DNA of 32,458 nt from Treponema sp. UBA1233. Its GTDB lineage: Bacteria > Spirochaetota > Spirochaetia > Treponematales > Treponemataceae. The stretch is taken from the NCBI GenBank assembly GCA_002309305.1, contig DBWR01000036.1:601-33058 (forward strand), in the 5' to 3' direction. The translations under genes and the position numbers were made by a program. The notes below the pieces were generated by a model. It had not been told where the DNA came from. It searched no databases and saw only the letters and a program-made list of their open reading frames with translations. Shown one piece after another: positions 8,296 to 16,285 of the stretch (position 1 is its first letter; each line of letters begins with the position of its first letter).

Positions 8296-8916
8296 ATGTT
8301 TAAACCTAAGGCTAAAAAACCTGTAGTATATAGCGCACTTGAAGTCGCAAACATCTGTGGTGTCGTAAACCAAACCGCCATAAACTGGATCAGGAACAAC
8401 TACCTGAAAGGTTTTAAAACACCAGGCGGCCAGTTTAGGGTATACCCGGAAGACCTTGTGGAATTCATGGAAAAAAGGAACATGAGGATTCCCACGGAAC
8501 TGATGGACCAGTGCGAACGAAAAGCCGTAGTTTTGCCCCATACCGTCCTTATTGTAGATGACGACCGCAGCCTGAACAATGTAATCAGCCAGTTTTTGCT
8601 CAAGCAGGACAGCACGATGCAGGTGTACCAGGCATTTGACGGTTTTGAAGCCGGTTCCCAGATGGTTCAGAAACAGCCCCGCTGTGTGATTCTTGATTTG
8701 GATTTGCCGGGAATAGACGGATTAAAGCTTTGCCGCAGGATTAAGGAAAGCGACGCATTCGGAAAACCCTATATTCTTGTTGCCACCGCATTGGAAGATC
8801 CGGAGATGGAAAGGCAGTGCATTGAGCTGGGTGTAAGCCATTTCTTCCACAAACCCCTGAACCTTCCGGACATTTCCAACGCCATCAACGAACTTTTTGA
8901 ACTTGACGCAAACTAA
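8296..8916 (+). CDS. Excisionase-type HTH protein with C-terminal response-regulator receiver domain
   Basis: The 206-residue protein begins with a MerR/excisionase-like DNA-binding domain (about residues 11-60: YSALEVANICGVVNQTAINW, then LKGFKTPGGQFRVYPEDLVEFME). A receiver (REC) domain follows (about 82-203). Receiver residues are present: acidic pocket Asp88-90, phospho-acceptor Asp134 (VILDLDLPGIDG), Thr164 and Lys187 (HKPL). It should therefore be phosphorylated by a histidine kinase and bind DNA. The order is reversed compared with usual response regulators, which have REC first. No kinase gene is near. The ATG at 8296 has AGAAGGGG upstream; an earlier in-frame ATG at 8275 overlaps the -10 box TATAAT (8271-8276). 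Confidence 0.9.
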   Translation: MFKPKAKKPVVYSALEVANICGVVNQTAINWIRNNYLKGFKTPGGQFRVYPEDLVEFMEKRNMRIPTELMDQCERKAVVLPHTVLIVDDDRSLNNVISQFLLKQDSTMQVYQAFDGFEAGSQMVQKQPRCVILDLDLPGIDGLKLCRRIKESDAFGKPYILVATALEDPEMERQCIELGVSHFFHKPLNLPDISNAINELFELDAN

Positions 8917-8946
8917 GGACCTCATGCCGTTGTTTGCCATGAAACC

Positions 8947-9984
8947 TTACTTCCAGATGTAGGCAGGATATTTCAGTTCGGGGTCTATGATTTTTTCAAC
9001 AGCCTCTGGAAGCCCCGTAATTGAAGAAGCCTGACCAGGTGCGATTTTTGATGTAAATCCGTAAAGATAATCGTAGAATCCCAGGGTGCGCTCATATTTA
9101 TAATCTTCAACCATGTAATCTTCGCCTTCAAACTCCATTGCTTCCATCTGCTTTTCAGCATCCTCAAAGGTACCGATTGAATCCACGAGCCCAGCATTAA
9201 GTGCCTGTTTTGCCGTATAAACCCGACCGTCCGCAAGTTCCTGAACCTTTTCGATTTTCATGTTGCGTGCCTTGGCTACGATGTCCGTAAACTGCTCGTA
9301 ACATTCGTCCGCTATCGACTGGAGTATTGCCCTCTGCTCATCCGTCATCGGTTCGTTGTAGTTTCCCATGTTCTTGTTTTTACCAGCATGAATTGTCTCA
9401 GACTTTACGCCGTATTTTTCCATAAGGCCTGTCAAATCAAGACTCTGCCCCGCAATGACACCGATGCTTCCCGTAAGCGTATTCCGGTTTGCGATTATGT
9501 CAGTAGCAGCACAGGCAATGTAATATCCGCCGCTTGCCGCCATGGATTCAAAATATGCGTACACAGGTTTTCCGGTTTCCCTGTATTCAAGAAGCGCAAG
9601 ATAAAGCTCGTCCGCCTCGTAAACTGTTCCGCCCGGAGAGTTTATGTCCAGGATGATACCCTTGTTGCCGGGGTCGGATGCAAGGTCCTCTATGGTTTCC
9701 AAAAGCCATTCCTGATTGTATGTGGAATTCGCCTCCTGAATCGTTCCCTCGATGTAAAGGCGCGCAATGTATTTCTGTCCGGGCAAATGAGTGATGGAAC
9801 CGGAATCATTTTGTCTGCCGTACAATAAAGAAAACGGGTTCCTGTAGTTGTATTTTACAGCAGACCTTTCCTTTGGGGCTGCCTCCCCCACCGGCATCAT
9901 GAATTTAAAAATCGTAACCAAAACCACGACAACGGCAATAATTATAAAAACAATCAAACCCCTCTGGTTCTTATTCTTTTCCAT
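8947..9984 (-). CDS. sppA: Signal peptide peptidase SppA (S49 family)
   Basis: Membrane-bound serine protease that degrades cleaved signal peptides. The 345-residue protein has one N-terminal transmembrane helix (about 9-30) and one S49 domain. Ser151 in MAASGGYYIA is the nucleophile, and Lys202 or Lys204 in HAGKNKNMGN is the general base of the Ser-Lys dyad. NSPGGTVYEADEL (115-127) and NRNTLTGSIGVIAG (167-179) are family blocks. The length fits the short, single-domain SppA type. AGGAG precedes the ATG. The upstream DUF975 gene ends 19 nt before it, so the two form an operon. Confidence 0.95.
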   Translation of the reverse strand: MEKNKNQRGLIVFIIIAVVVVLVTIFKFMMPVGEAAPKERSAVKYNYRNPFSLLYGRQNDSGSITHLPGQKYIARLYIEGTIQEANSTYNQEWLLETIEDLASDPGNKGIILDINSPGGTVYEADELYLALLEYRETGKPVYAYFESMAASGGYYIACAATDIIANRNTLTGSIGVIAGQSLDLTGLMEKYGVKSETIHAGKNKNMGNYNEPMTDEQRAILQSIADECYEQFTDIVAKARNMKIEKVQELADGRVYTAKQALNAGLVDSIGTFEDAEKQMEAMEFEGEDYMVEDYKYERTLGFYDYLYGFTSKIAPGQASSITGLPEAVEKIIDPELKYPAYIWK

Positions 9985-10003
9985 TTATTTACTCCTGTCA
10001 CTT

Positions 10004-10945
10004 CTAAAAATCTTTACTGTCATTTGAATCGGGACTCTGTTCCGCCCCACCCTCATCCGCATCAGATTCAGGTTCATCCAAAACCGTATACTCAACTTCA
10101 CCGCTTGCACGTGCAGGCTGAGCATTATAATCCGCTGAACCGGATGCTTTTACATCACTTACCGGCTCCGTTTTTTCTTCAGCATGAACGGATGATTCAG
10201 ACTTAACGACATTGCCTTGCGTTACATCCGCCTGTCCAGCAGAGGAATCCTCATCGCCAAAATCATAACGCTCCAGCACGCCAACCCTCAGGGCTTCTTC
10301 CTTTAGGGCATGAAAGGCATTCACTTTTGTCATCATTATGTACGGTCCAAACCACAATGCCGCAAACCCGCTCGTCATCATTATCAGGATGTACCAGCCC
10401 AAAAGGCTCAAGTCCATCTTAAAGAGGTCGGCCTTGTGTCCGTTGGTCATGAGTATGCTCATTCGCATTGCCTTGCGTACGGGAATGTCGGGATTTTCAG
10501 CCATGATGAAGAACATCTGCGAATAGGCATAATGCTTGACGATGCCCGGAATCACAAACAGGAATGACCAGAGAGTCGTCCAGAGAAGCTGCCACAGATA
10601 GCCCAGGAAGCCCTGCAGCCAGAACGTATATCCGTGGATGTAGGTGGAAAACTTCACCTCTTTTGTTGTATGCGACATCACGATGTGAAGGTATGAGTAT
10701 GCCATGAACATGACGCCATAGATGAAATACACCAGCACCGGAACCAGAAAAGAAAGGGCATTACCAAGAGGAGTCTGCTTGGGATAAACCAGTCCAAACA
10801 GCACCTGCCTGTAATTCCTGATCTTATCCGGCAGATACATCAGGAACACAACGGTAACAACCGTAAGCGTTGCAAGAACAGTAACCGAGCGCCGCCCCTT
10901 CAGCTGCATCTTGGCTATCTTCTTATACTTTTGACGATCAAACAT
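10004..10945 (-). CDS. DUF975 family integral membrane protein with acidic tail
   Basis: A 313-residue membrane protein of unknown function. The membrane part (about residues 20-212) has hydrophobic segments near 22-38, 65-90, 113-136 and 178-203. It contains the DUF975-like pattern LWSFLFVIPGIVKHYAYSQM, NPDIPVRKAMRMS and GHKADLFKMDLSLLGWYIL. The last 80 or so residues are polar and acidic, rich in Glu, Asp and Ser, and probably disordered in the cytoplasm. GGGAG lies upstream of the ATG. It is co-transcribed with sppA, which suggests a role in membrane-protein turnover or envelope homeostasis, but this is only inferred from position. Confidence 0.82.
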   Translation of the reverse strand: MFDRQKYKKIAKMQLKGRRSVTVLATLTVVTVVFLMYLPDKIRNYRQVLFGLVYPKQTPLGNALSFLVPVLVYFIYGVMFMAYSYLHIVMSHTTKEVKFSTYIHGYTFWLQGFLGYLWQLLWTTLWSFLFVIPGIVKHYAYSQMFFIMAENPDIPVRKAMRMSILMTNGHKADLFKMDLSLLGWYILIMMTSGFAALWFGPYIMMTKVNAFHALKEEALRVGVLERYDFGDEDSSAGQADVTQGNVVKSESSVHAEEKTEPVSDVKASGSADYNAQPARASGEVEYTVLDEPESDADEGGAEQSPDSNDSKDF

Positions 10946-10987
10946 TTTTTCTCCCGTCTGTAAAATGAAGTTTTATTGAATGATTCA

Positions 10988-11016
10988 ATTATACCCCAAT
11001 AAAAAATTCACGTCTA
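10988..11016 (-). promoter_or_regulatory. Promoter of the DUF975-sppA operon
   Basis: On the minus strand TAGACG (11016-11011), a 17-bp spacer and TATAAT (10993-10988) are seen. The expected start is near 10981, about 36 nt before the ATG. Confidence 0.55.
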
Positions 11017-11109
11017 GGTGGAAGTGGAAACTGAAAGTTGAGAACTGAGAGTGGTAAAATTGCTTAAATTATGTTATACTTATACTGTATTTGGTTTACG
11101 GAGGTTTTT

Positions 11110-11433
11110 ATGGTAGCAGCTACAAAGCAGGAAGTCATGAACTATCTCGATCAGATGGACGAAAGCAATGTTTTCAGAGTCCTTCTTTACGCCAAATCTT
11201 TGTTCTCCCGCAAAAAGCCCCCAAAATCCCCTTACGGCAAGTTTAAAACCGCAGAGGAATACGCAGAGGCCCAGAAATTGTGGAATGAATTCGAGGAGCT
11301 ATGCCAGCCTTCTTCTATTCCAGAAGATTATGATTATAAAAAGGCTGCACGTGAGGCAAGTGATTTTGAAAATGCCTCTGCCCCCGTCATCTCTCCAGAA
11401 GATTTTGTCACTTTGATGTCTGAGACAGATTAA
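11110..11433 (+). CDS. Small hypothetical protein, antitoxin-like
   Basis: A 107-residue protein with no recognised family. The N-terminal part (TKQEVMNYLDQMDESNVFRVLLYAKSL) is an amphipathic helical segment and the rest is charged, ending PVISPEDFVTLMSETD. The size, acidic C-terminus, GGAGG ribosome site and extended -10 promoter (TGTTATACT, 11072-11080) resemble the antitoxin genes at 19.6-21.5 kb. No toxin gene follows; the next gene is convergent. It may be an orphan antitoxin. The ATG at 11110 is supported by GGAGG; an upstream in-frame ATG at 11071 overlaps the promoter. Confidence 0.6.
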   Translation: MVAATKQEVMNYLDQMDESNVFRVLLYAKSLFSRKKPPKSPYGKFKTAEEYAEAQKLWNEFEELCQPSSIPEDYDYKKAAREASDFENASAPVISPEDFVTLMSETD

Positions 11434-11475
11434 AACAATCAATAAGCCTAAAGGGTCCTCTGTATTTGATTTCCC

Positions 11476-12438
11476 TTATTTTTTCTCGCTGATGAAAAGG
11501 CCTGCGATGGTGATGACCGCTCCGGCCGCACCGAGGGCTGTGATTTTTTCCCCAAGTGCAAAAAAGGCAAAGATGATGGTTACGACGGAAATAAGATAGA
11601 GGCCACAGCTGATTTTGACTGTCCCGATAATCTGGCATGCCTTGTTCCACGCCACAAAGCAAAGTCCGCTTGCAACCACACCCAGGAACAAAAGGTTCAC
11701 CCAGTTGAGCAGTTTAGAAAATCTGGCTGCATTTACTGATGAATCAATTTCAAACGAGAATGCCTGCAATACAGAAGATGACGGCATGCCTCCTGCATTT
11801 GCATTTATGAAAATTCCCACAGCGGCGATGACTGCCATGAACAAAACCGCAAAGAAGAAGATGCGTCGTGTTGAACAAATTGGGTCATATTTCCTTCTGT
11901 TGATGATTGAAATTATCATGGAATAAAAGCCCCAACTGATGGCGGACAAAAGTGCCAGCACGTCCCCCTTTGGATTGAACTGAAGTCTTGTGCTTCCGTT
12001 AAGGCAAACCAGGGTAACGCCCGTTATGGAAATCACAAAGCCCAGGATGAACCAGAAGGTAAGGTGCTTTTCCTTTAAGAAAACCTGACTGATAATCGCG
12101 GTAAAGAGAGGGCAAATGCTGACTATAACGCTCACGTTGGACGCATTGGTAAAATGAATCGCCACATTTTCCATCAGCTGATAGAAGATGATTCCGGTAA
12201 GGGCCGCAAGCGCAAAAAGGATGTTGTCGCGCATTTGGATTTTTTCAGTTTTGGGATGAATTATCCAGAGCCCCACAAAGGCAAGAATCACACGGAAGAA
12301 AAGAATCTCGGCGGAAGAGAAGTCGGCAAGCAGATATTTCGTGCTTACAAAAGTAATCCCCCAAAATAAAATTGTAGTTGCGGCAAGCAGGTAACCAAAA
12401 AATTTTCCTGCGCTAGAGGCATGGTAAAACGTCTTCAT
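11476..12438 (-). CDS. EamA/DMT superfamily transporter
   Basis: A 320-residue inner-membrane protein with about ten transmembrane helices arranged as two EamA repeats (GYLLAATTILFWGITFVSTKY and GDVLALLSAISWGFYSMI). The first repeat ends LGFVISITGVTLVCLNG and the second LGAAGAVITIAGLFISEKK. Members export or import amino acids, nucleosides or other metabolites; the substrate cannot be assigned. No good ribosome site precedes the ATG (GTCTCACATT). It starts 46 nt after the xre gene on the same strand and may be read through from it. Confidence 0.9.
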   Translation of the reverse strand: MKTFYHASSAGKFFGYLLAATTILFWGITFVSTKYLLADFSSAEILFFRVILAFVGLWIIHPKTEKIQMRDNILFALAALTGIIFYQLMENVAIHFTNASNVSVIVSICPLFTAIISQVFLKEKHLTFWFILGFVISITGVTLVCLNGSTRLQFNPKGDVLALLSAISWGFYSMIISIINRRKYDPICSTRRIFFFAVLFMAVIAAVGIFINANAGGMPSSSVLQAFSFEIDSSVNAARFSKLLNWVNLLFLGVVASGLCFVAWNKACQIIGTVKISCGLYLISVVTIIFAFFALGEKITALGAAGAVITIAGLFISEKK

Positions 12439-12484
12439 AATGTGAGACTATATCACTTTTTTAATTTTCTAGCCATGGGGAAGG

Positions 12485-12808
12485 TCACCCTTTTGTAAGT
12501 GTCAGCCGGTGAACAAGAGTCTTTGCGATGGCCAGATCCTCCGGGGACAAATGACGCAGGTCATGGACAATTGCGTTTATTTCCTTGTTTTCCTGCCTGT
12601 TCGGACCCTCAATCCCGGTCACCAGATATTCCACGCTCACCCCCAGGACCCGTGCGATTTTTACGGCGTCAGCAGCATCAGGAAGCCTGTCCTTGGTTAT
12701 CCAGGATTGTATCGTGTTGTAGCTGATTTCTGTAGCCGCAGACAGTTCCTTTTGAGACATCAGTTTATAGTCCAACTCATCCTTTACAGTATTCCAAAAA
12801 GCCAACAT
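12485..12808 (-). CDS. XRE-family transcriptional regulator facing the restriction genes
   Basis: A 107-residue DNA-binding protein with a Cro/C1-type helix-turn-helix (about residues 14-60: LMSQKELSAATEISYNTIQSWI, then RLPDAADAVKIARVLGVSVEYLVTG). A short helical C-terminus ends RLTLTKG. It is transcribed away from the PLD-helicase gene. Three matching operator-like sites lie between the two genes, so it is probably an autoregulated controller of the restriction genes, similar in role to C proteins. The ATG at 12808 lies 6 nt after the -10-like TATTCT (12820-12815). A TTG start at 12826 would sit inside an operator. The gene has a higher G+C than the helicase gene by eye. Confidence 0.88.
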   Translation of the reverse strand: MLAFWNTVKDELDYKLMSQKELSAATEISYNTIQSWITKDRLPDAADAVKIARVLGVSVEYLVTGIEGPNRQENKEINAIVHDLRHLSPEDLAIAKTLVHRLTLTKG

Positions 12809-12819
12809 TCCACAAGAAT

Positions 12820-12894
12820 AATGCAAATGGACTTTTACACTTGATTTTACAATCTATTTGGATTTATAATAACCTTAAACAATCCATTTGGATT
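12820..12894. promoter_or_regulatory. Three operator-like repeats between xre and the PLD-helicase gene
   Basis: Near-palindromes AATCTATTTGGATT (12851-12864) and AATCCATTTGGATT (12881-12894) are exactly 30 bp apart. An inverted copy at 12820-12833 matches 12 of 14 positions at a 31-bp centre spacing. The site at 12851 overlaps the rightward promoter spacer, the one at 12881 covers its early transcribed region, and the one at 12820 touches the leftward -10. Confidence 0.8.
12841..12870 (+). promoter_or_regulatory. Promoter of the PLD-helicase/methyltransferase operon
   Basis: TTGATT (12841-12846), an 18-bp spacer containing an operator, and a perfect TATAAT (12865-12870) are seen. The start is expected near 12877, giving a leader of about 60 nt. 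Confidence 0.6.
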
Positions 12895-12936
12895 ATCTAT
12901 CACCCGAATCAACGCCAAATGCACAATGGGGTTTAT

Positions 12937-15900
12937 ATGGCTTCAAAATTTCTTACAAACACCAGCAAAGATGATTCACTTTCTGAAAGGATTAATTCAA
13001 ATGTTAAAACCAGTTCGAAATTGGATTTTCTAGTTGGATATTTCTTCTTTTCCGGATTTTGTGAGATTTCAAATGAGTTGAAAGACAAGCCACTTCGTAT
13101 TTTGATAGGTATGGATGCAGAAGTTGATTTGAATAACTGCATTGTTGAGTATACCACAAACAATAAAAATGACGATGAGCAAGAAAAAAAGGAAATAATC
13201 AGAAAAAAGTATTATAACAGTCTTAAAAAGATTATTAATAAGGCAGACCTTCTGGATTCGAAAAAATTTGAACAATCCTATCATATTTTTTGTGAAAAGC
13301 TGGAAAACGGTACACTTGAAGTACGAAAAACAAAGGATCCGAATCATGCAAAGATGTATCTATTTTACATCAAAAATCGTGATAATAATCTTGACGAAAG
13401 CAAACTGATTGTTGGCTCAAGTAACTTTTCAATCCAGGGTTTTAAGGCGCGGAATGAAATAAACGTTTATTTGCAGGATGACAATGACTTTAAAGATGGA
13501 AAAAAGATTTTCGATGATTTGTGGGAGGATTCCATTTCTCTCGTCAGTTCGGAAAACAAGGATGAGTTTAAATCCCTCATCCTAGAGCATACCTGGCTTG
13601 AAACACTTCCTACTCCATATTTGATGTATGTCCACGTATTATATGAATATTTCAAGGAAACAAAGGATTACATCAAAACTCCAAAAGAGATTACCCGTGA
13701 CAGAATGAACCAATTCTTTGATGTCTCATATCAGGTCGACGCGATCAGAGAGGGTGTTGCAAAAGTAAAGAAACATTCAGGCTGTATTGTTGCTGATGTC
13801 GTAGGCCTGGGAAAATCTGTAATCGCCAGTGCCATTGCCGCAAACCTTGACAAAAGGACAATAATCATTACACCGCCACATCTGAAAGCACAATGGACTG
13901 ATTACGCCGCTGATTTCGGCTTACGGGGCTGCAAAATTTATACATCCGGTAAACTTGAAGAAGCTGCCTTTGAAAACAGAAACGCAACAGATTTGGTAAT
14001 CATCATAGATGAAGCACACAGATACCGGAGTGAAAATACAGAAGCTTATGGTTATCTCCATCAGCTTTGCGCAGGAAATAAGGTCATTCTTCTTTCTGCC
14101 ACACCTTTTAATAACAGACCTGAGGACATTTTCTCTTTAATCAAGCTGTTTCAGATTCCTGTACGTTCTACAATTCAGACAGTAAATAACCTAGCAGATC
14201 AAATGACAGTTCTAGCAAAAGAATATGATGTATTGAAAAAAGAACATAGGCTTAAAAAGTCATCAGAAAAAGACTTTAATGAAAAATCTAGGGAACTTGC
14301 TGAAAAAATCAGGAGTATTCTTGCTCCTGTTGTAATAAGAAGAACTCGTGTTGACTTGGAAAAACTGGATGATTATAAATCAGACCTAACAGCCCAGGGC
14401 ATTCTGTTTTCTGATGTAAAACCGCCTAAATCTCAAACCTATGAGTTGGGTAATCTCTCTAATTTATACATTCAAACTTTGGAACAGCTCACTAATGAAG
14501 AAACCGGATTTAAGGGAGCACGTTATAAACCTCTTACATATCTGAAATTTGAATCTCCTGACAAGTCGAATTTTGATAAAAAACTAGTCAAAAAATATTC
14601 ACAGTATTTTGATGATGTAGAAAACTTCAGTTCAGGTCAGAGAAACATGGCTGAGTTTATGAAACAGCTTTTGGTAAGGCGTTTTGAAAGCTCAAAGTAC
14701 AGTTTTATCCAGACTCTTAAAAACATAAAAAAATCAATGGATACATTGCGACGATGGTTTGTGGAATTTGAAAGAATTCCAATGGCAAAAAAAGCAAAAC
14801 TTCCTGACATAGATGATCTTAAAGCCATTTTGGGAGATGACGAAGACGGACTTTTTGCCGGAACCGATGAAATCTTTCAGTGTACTATGTCAAAGGAAAA
14901 TCAAAAAGGAATCTGGTATATAGACGCAAAAGATGTCAGAAATGATTTTCTTAAAGATTTGGATTCAGACATCGCTCTTATAGACGGATTTTTATCTCAA
15001 TGGAAAGCTATTGAAAATGACCCAAAATTACAATCCATAGAATTAAAAATACAGTCATCAATAAAAAAAGAACCAAAAAGAAAAATCATCATCTTTACGG
15101 AATTTTCTGACACGGCAGATTATCTTGCGGAAAATTTTGAAAATGATGGATTCCGTGTAATGATGTATTCATCCAAAGTTGCTTCAAAAATCAATCGTGA
15201 ACTAATTCGCTCAAACTTTGATGCAGGTTATCCAGAAGATTTACAAAAAGATGATTTTGACGTTCTGGTTGCAACAGATGCAATTTCGGAAGGATTCAGC
15301 CTTCACAGGGCCGGAACCATATATAATTATGACATCCCTTACAATCCCACAAGAGTCATTCAGCGTGTCGGACGAATCAACCGTATAAACAAACAGGTAT
15401 TTGATGAACTTTTCATTTACAACTTTTTCCCGACGGCAACTGGAGAAGAAATCAGCCATACTGCAGAAATCTCGACTTTTAAAATGAAACTTTTCCAGGC
15501 AATACTTGGAGCAGACACAAAGATTCTTACGGAAGATGAAACAGTTGAAGGTTATCTTGACAAAGAGTTTACGGATGCACAAAACAGTGCAAATTCCGAA
15601 TCCTGGGACATTGAGTTTAAGAATGAGCTTTCTGCCATCAGAAAAAATGAACCTGAAATTCTGGATGCTGCAATAGACTTACCACAAAGATGCAGAATCG
15701 GACGTAAGAATGTAAATTACAAACTTGCCAAACAAGATTTACTTACACAGGAACTTTTTGAAGACATACAGGAAAAAGGTGTACTTCTCTTTTCCAAAAA
15801 GGGAGATTCATTCAGATTCTGTTTTACTGCTCAAGATGGCTCAACAACGATGGTCAGTCCACAGCAGGCATTGACCTTATTCAAATCCAAAAAGGATGAA

Positions 15901-16272
15901 AAAGGAGACAAAGTTTCTGATGCATTTTATCCAATTTATGAGAAGGCAAAATCAGAAAGTGGCGTTGTCAAATCTTCATCAAGGACCAGTCAAACAAGTC
16001 AAGAAGCTTGTAAAGTTTTGGGGTTCTTGAAAAATACCTCACCAAAAGAAAATGATTTAGAATATCTGGACTTAATTATGGATGTCATCAGCTGGGATTC
16101 GATACCAGAATTCTATGTCAGGAAAATTTCACATATCAAGCCAAATGACACGGATGCTTTGGAACAGATTAAGGAAATCATCCCGAATTCATATCTTAAT
16201 TCACTCATCGAAAAAGAACATAAAGTTGGTTCAGAACCAGAGACCATATTACTTGCAGAAGAGCTAAAATAG
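12937..16272 (+). CDS. PLD-like nuclease fused to SF2/Snf2-like helicase (restriction subunit)
   Basis: A 1111-residue predicted restriction motor. The N-terminal domain is phospholipase D-like, with HAKMYLF (His137, Lys139), GSSNFSIQGF (160-169) and NEI at about 174, half of a PLD-type nuclease site. A two-domain SF2 helicase follows: Walker A VVGLGKS (288-294), DEAH box (358-361), SATPFNNR (387-394), KIIIFTEFSDTADYLAENF, ATDAISEGFSLHRAGT (about 777-792) and QRVGRINRINK (about 809-819). The C-terminal 250 residues are not recognised. ATP-dependent translocation with PLD cleavage is known from the NgoAVII/CglI type of restriction systems; here both are in one chain. The ATG at 12937 has GGGG upstream; the frame is open back to 12841 only because operator DNA lacks stops. 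It is followed after 13 nt by the methyltransferase. Confidence 0.9.
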   Translation: MASKFLTNTSKDDSLSERINSNVKTSSKLDFLVGYFFFSGFCEISNELKDKPLRILIGMDAEVDLNNCIVEYTTNNKNDDEQEKKEIIRKKYYNSLKKIINKADLLDSKKFEQSYHIFCEKLENGTLEVRKTKDPNHAKMYLFYIKNRDNNLDESKLIVGSSNFSIQGFKARNEINVYLQDDNDFKDGKKIFDDLWEDSISLVSSENKDEFKSLILEHTWLETLPTPYLMYVHVLYEYFKETKDYIKTPKEITRDRMNQFFDVSYQVDAIREGVAKVKKHSGCIVADVVGLGKSVIASAIAANLDKRTIIITPPHLKAQWTDYAADFGLRGCKIYTSGKLEEAAFENRNATDLVIIIDEAHRYRSENTEAYGYLHQLCAGNKVILLSATPFNNRPEDIFSLIKLFQIPVRSTIQTVNNLADQMTVLAKEYDVLKKEHRLKKSSEKDFNEKSRELAEKIRSILAPVVIRRTRVDLEKLDDYKSDLTAQGILFSDVKPPKSQTYELGNLSNLYIQTLEQLTNEETGFKGARYKPLTYLKFESPDKSNFDKKLVKKYSQYFDDVENFSSGQRNMAEFMKQLLVRRFESSKYSFIQTLKNIKKSMDTLRRWFVEFERIPMAKKAKLPDIDDLKAILGDDEDGLFAGTDEIFQCTMSKENQKGIWYIDAKDVRNDFLKDLDSDIALIDGFLSQWKAIENDPKLQSIELKIQSSIKKEPKRKIIIFTEFSDTADYLAENFENDGFRVMMYSSKVASKINRELIRSNFDAGYPEDLQKDDFDVLVATDAISEGFSLHRAGTIYNYDIPYNPTRVIQRVGRINRINKQVFDELFIYNFFPTATGEEISHTAEISTFKMKLFQAILGADTKILTEDETVEGYLDKEFTDAQNSANSESWDIEFKNELSAIRKNEPEILDAAIDLPQRCRIGRKNVNYKLAKQDLLTQELFEDIQEKGVLLFSKKGDSFRFCFTAQDGSTTMVSPQQALTLFKSKKDEKGDKVSDAFYPIYEKAKSESGVVKSSSRTSQTSQEACKVLGFLKNTSPKENDLEYLDLIMDVISWDSIPEFYVRKISHIKPNDTDALEQIKEIIPNSYLNSLIEKEHKVGSEPETILLAEELK

Positions 16273-16285
16273 GAGAACATGAGCC

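Noticed and set aside
12443..12466. Leaderless start for the EamA gene (TAGTCT, 6 nt, ATG)
   Set aside because: The -35 is not recognisable and the -10 is poor; the gene may simply be read from the xre promoter.
12841..12936. N-terminal extension of the PLD-helicase with a repeated QSIWI motif
   Set aside because: The repeated residues are just translated operator DNA, the region holds the promoter, and the PLD domain begins after the ATG at 12937.
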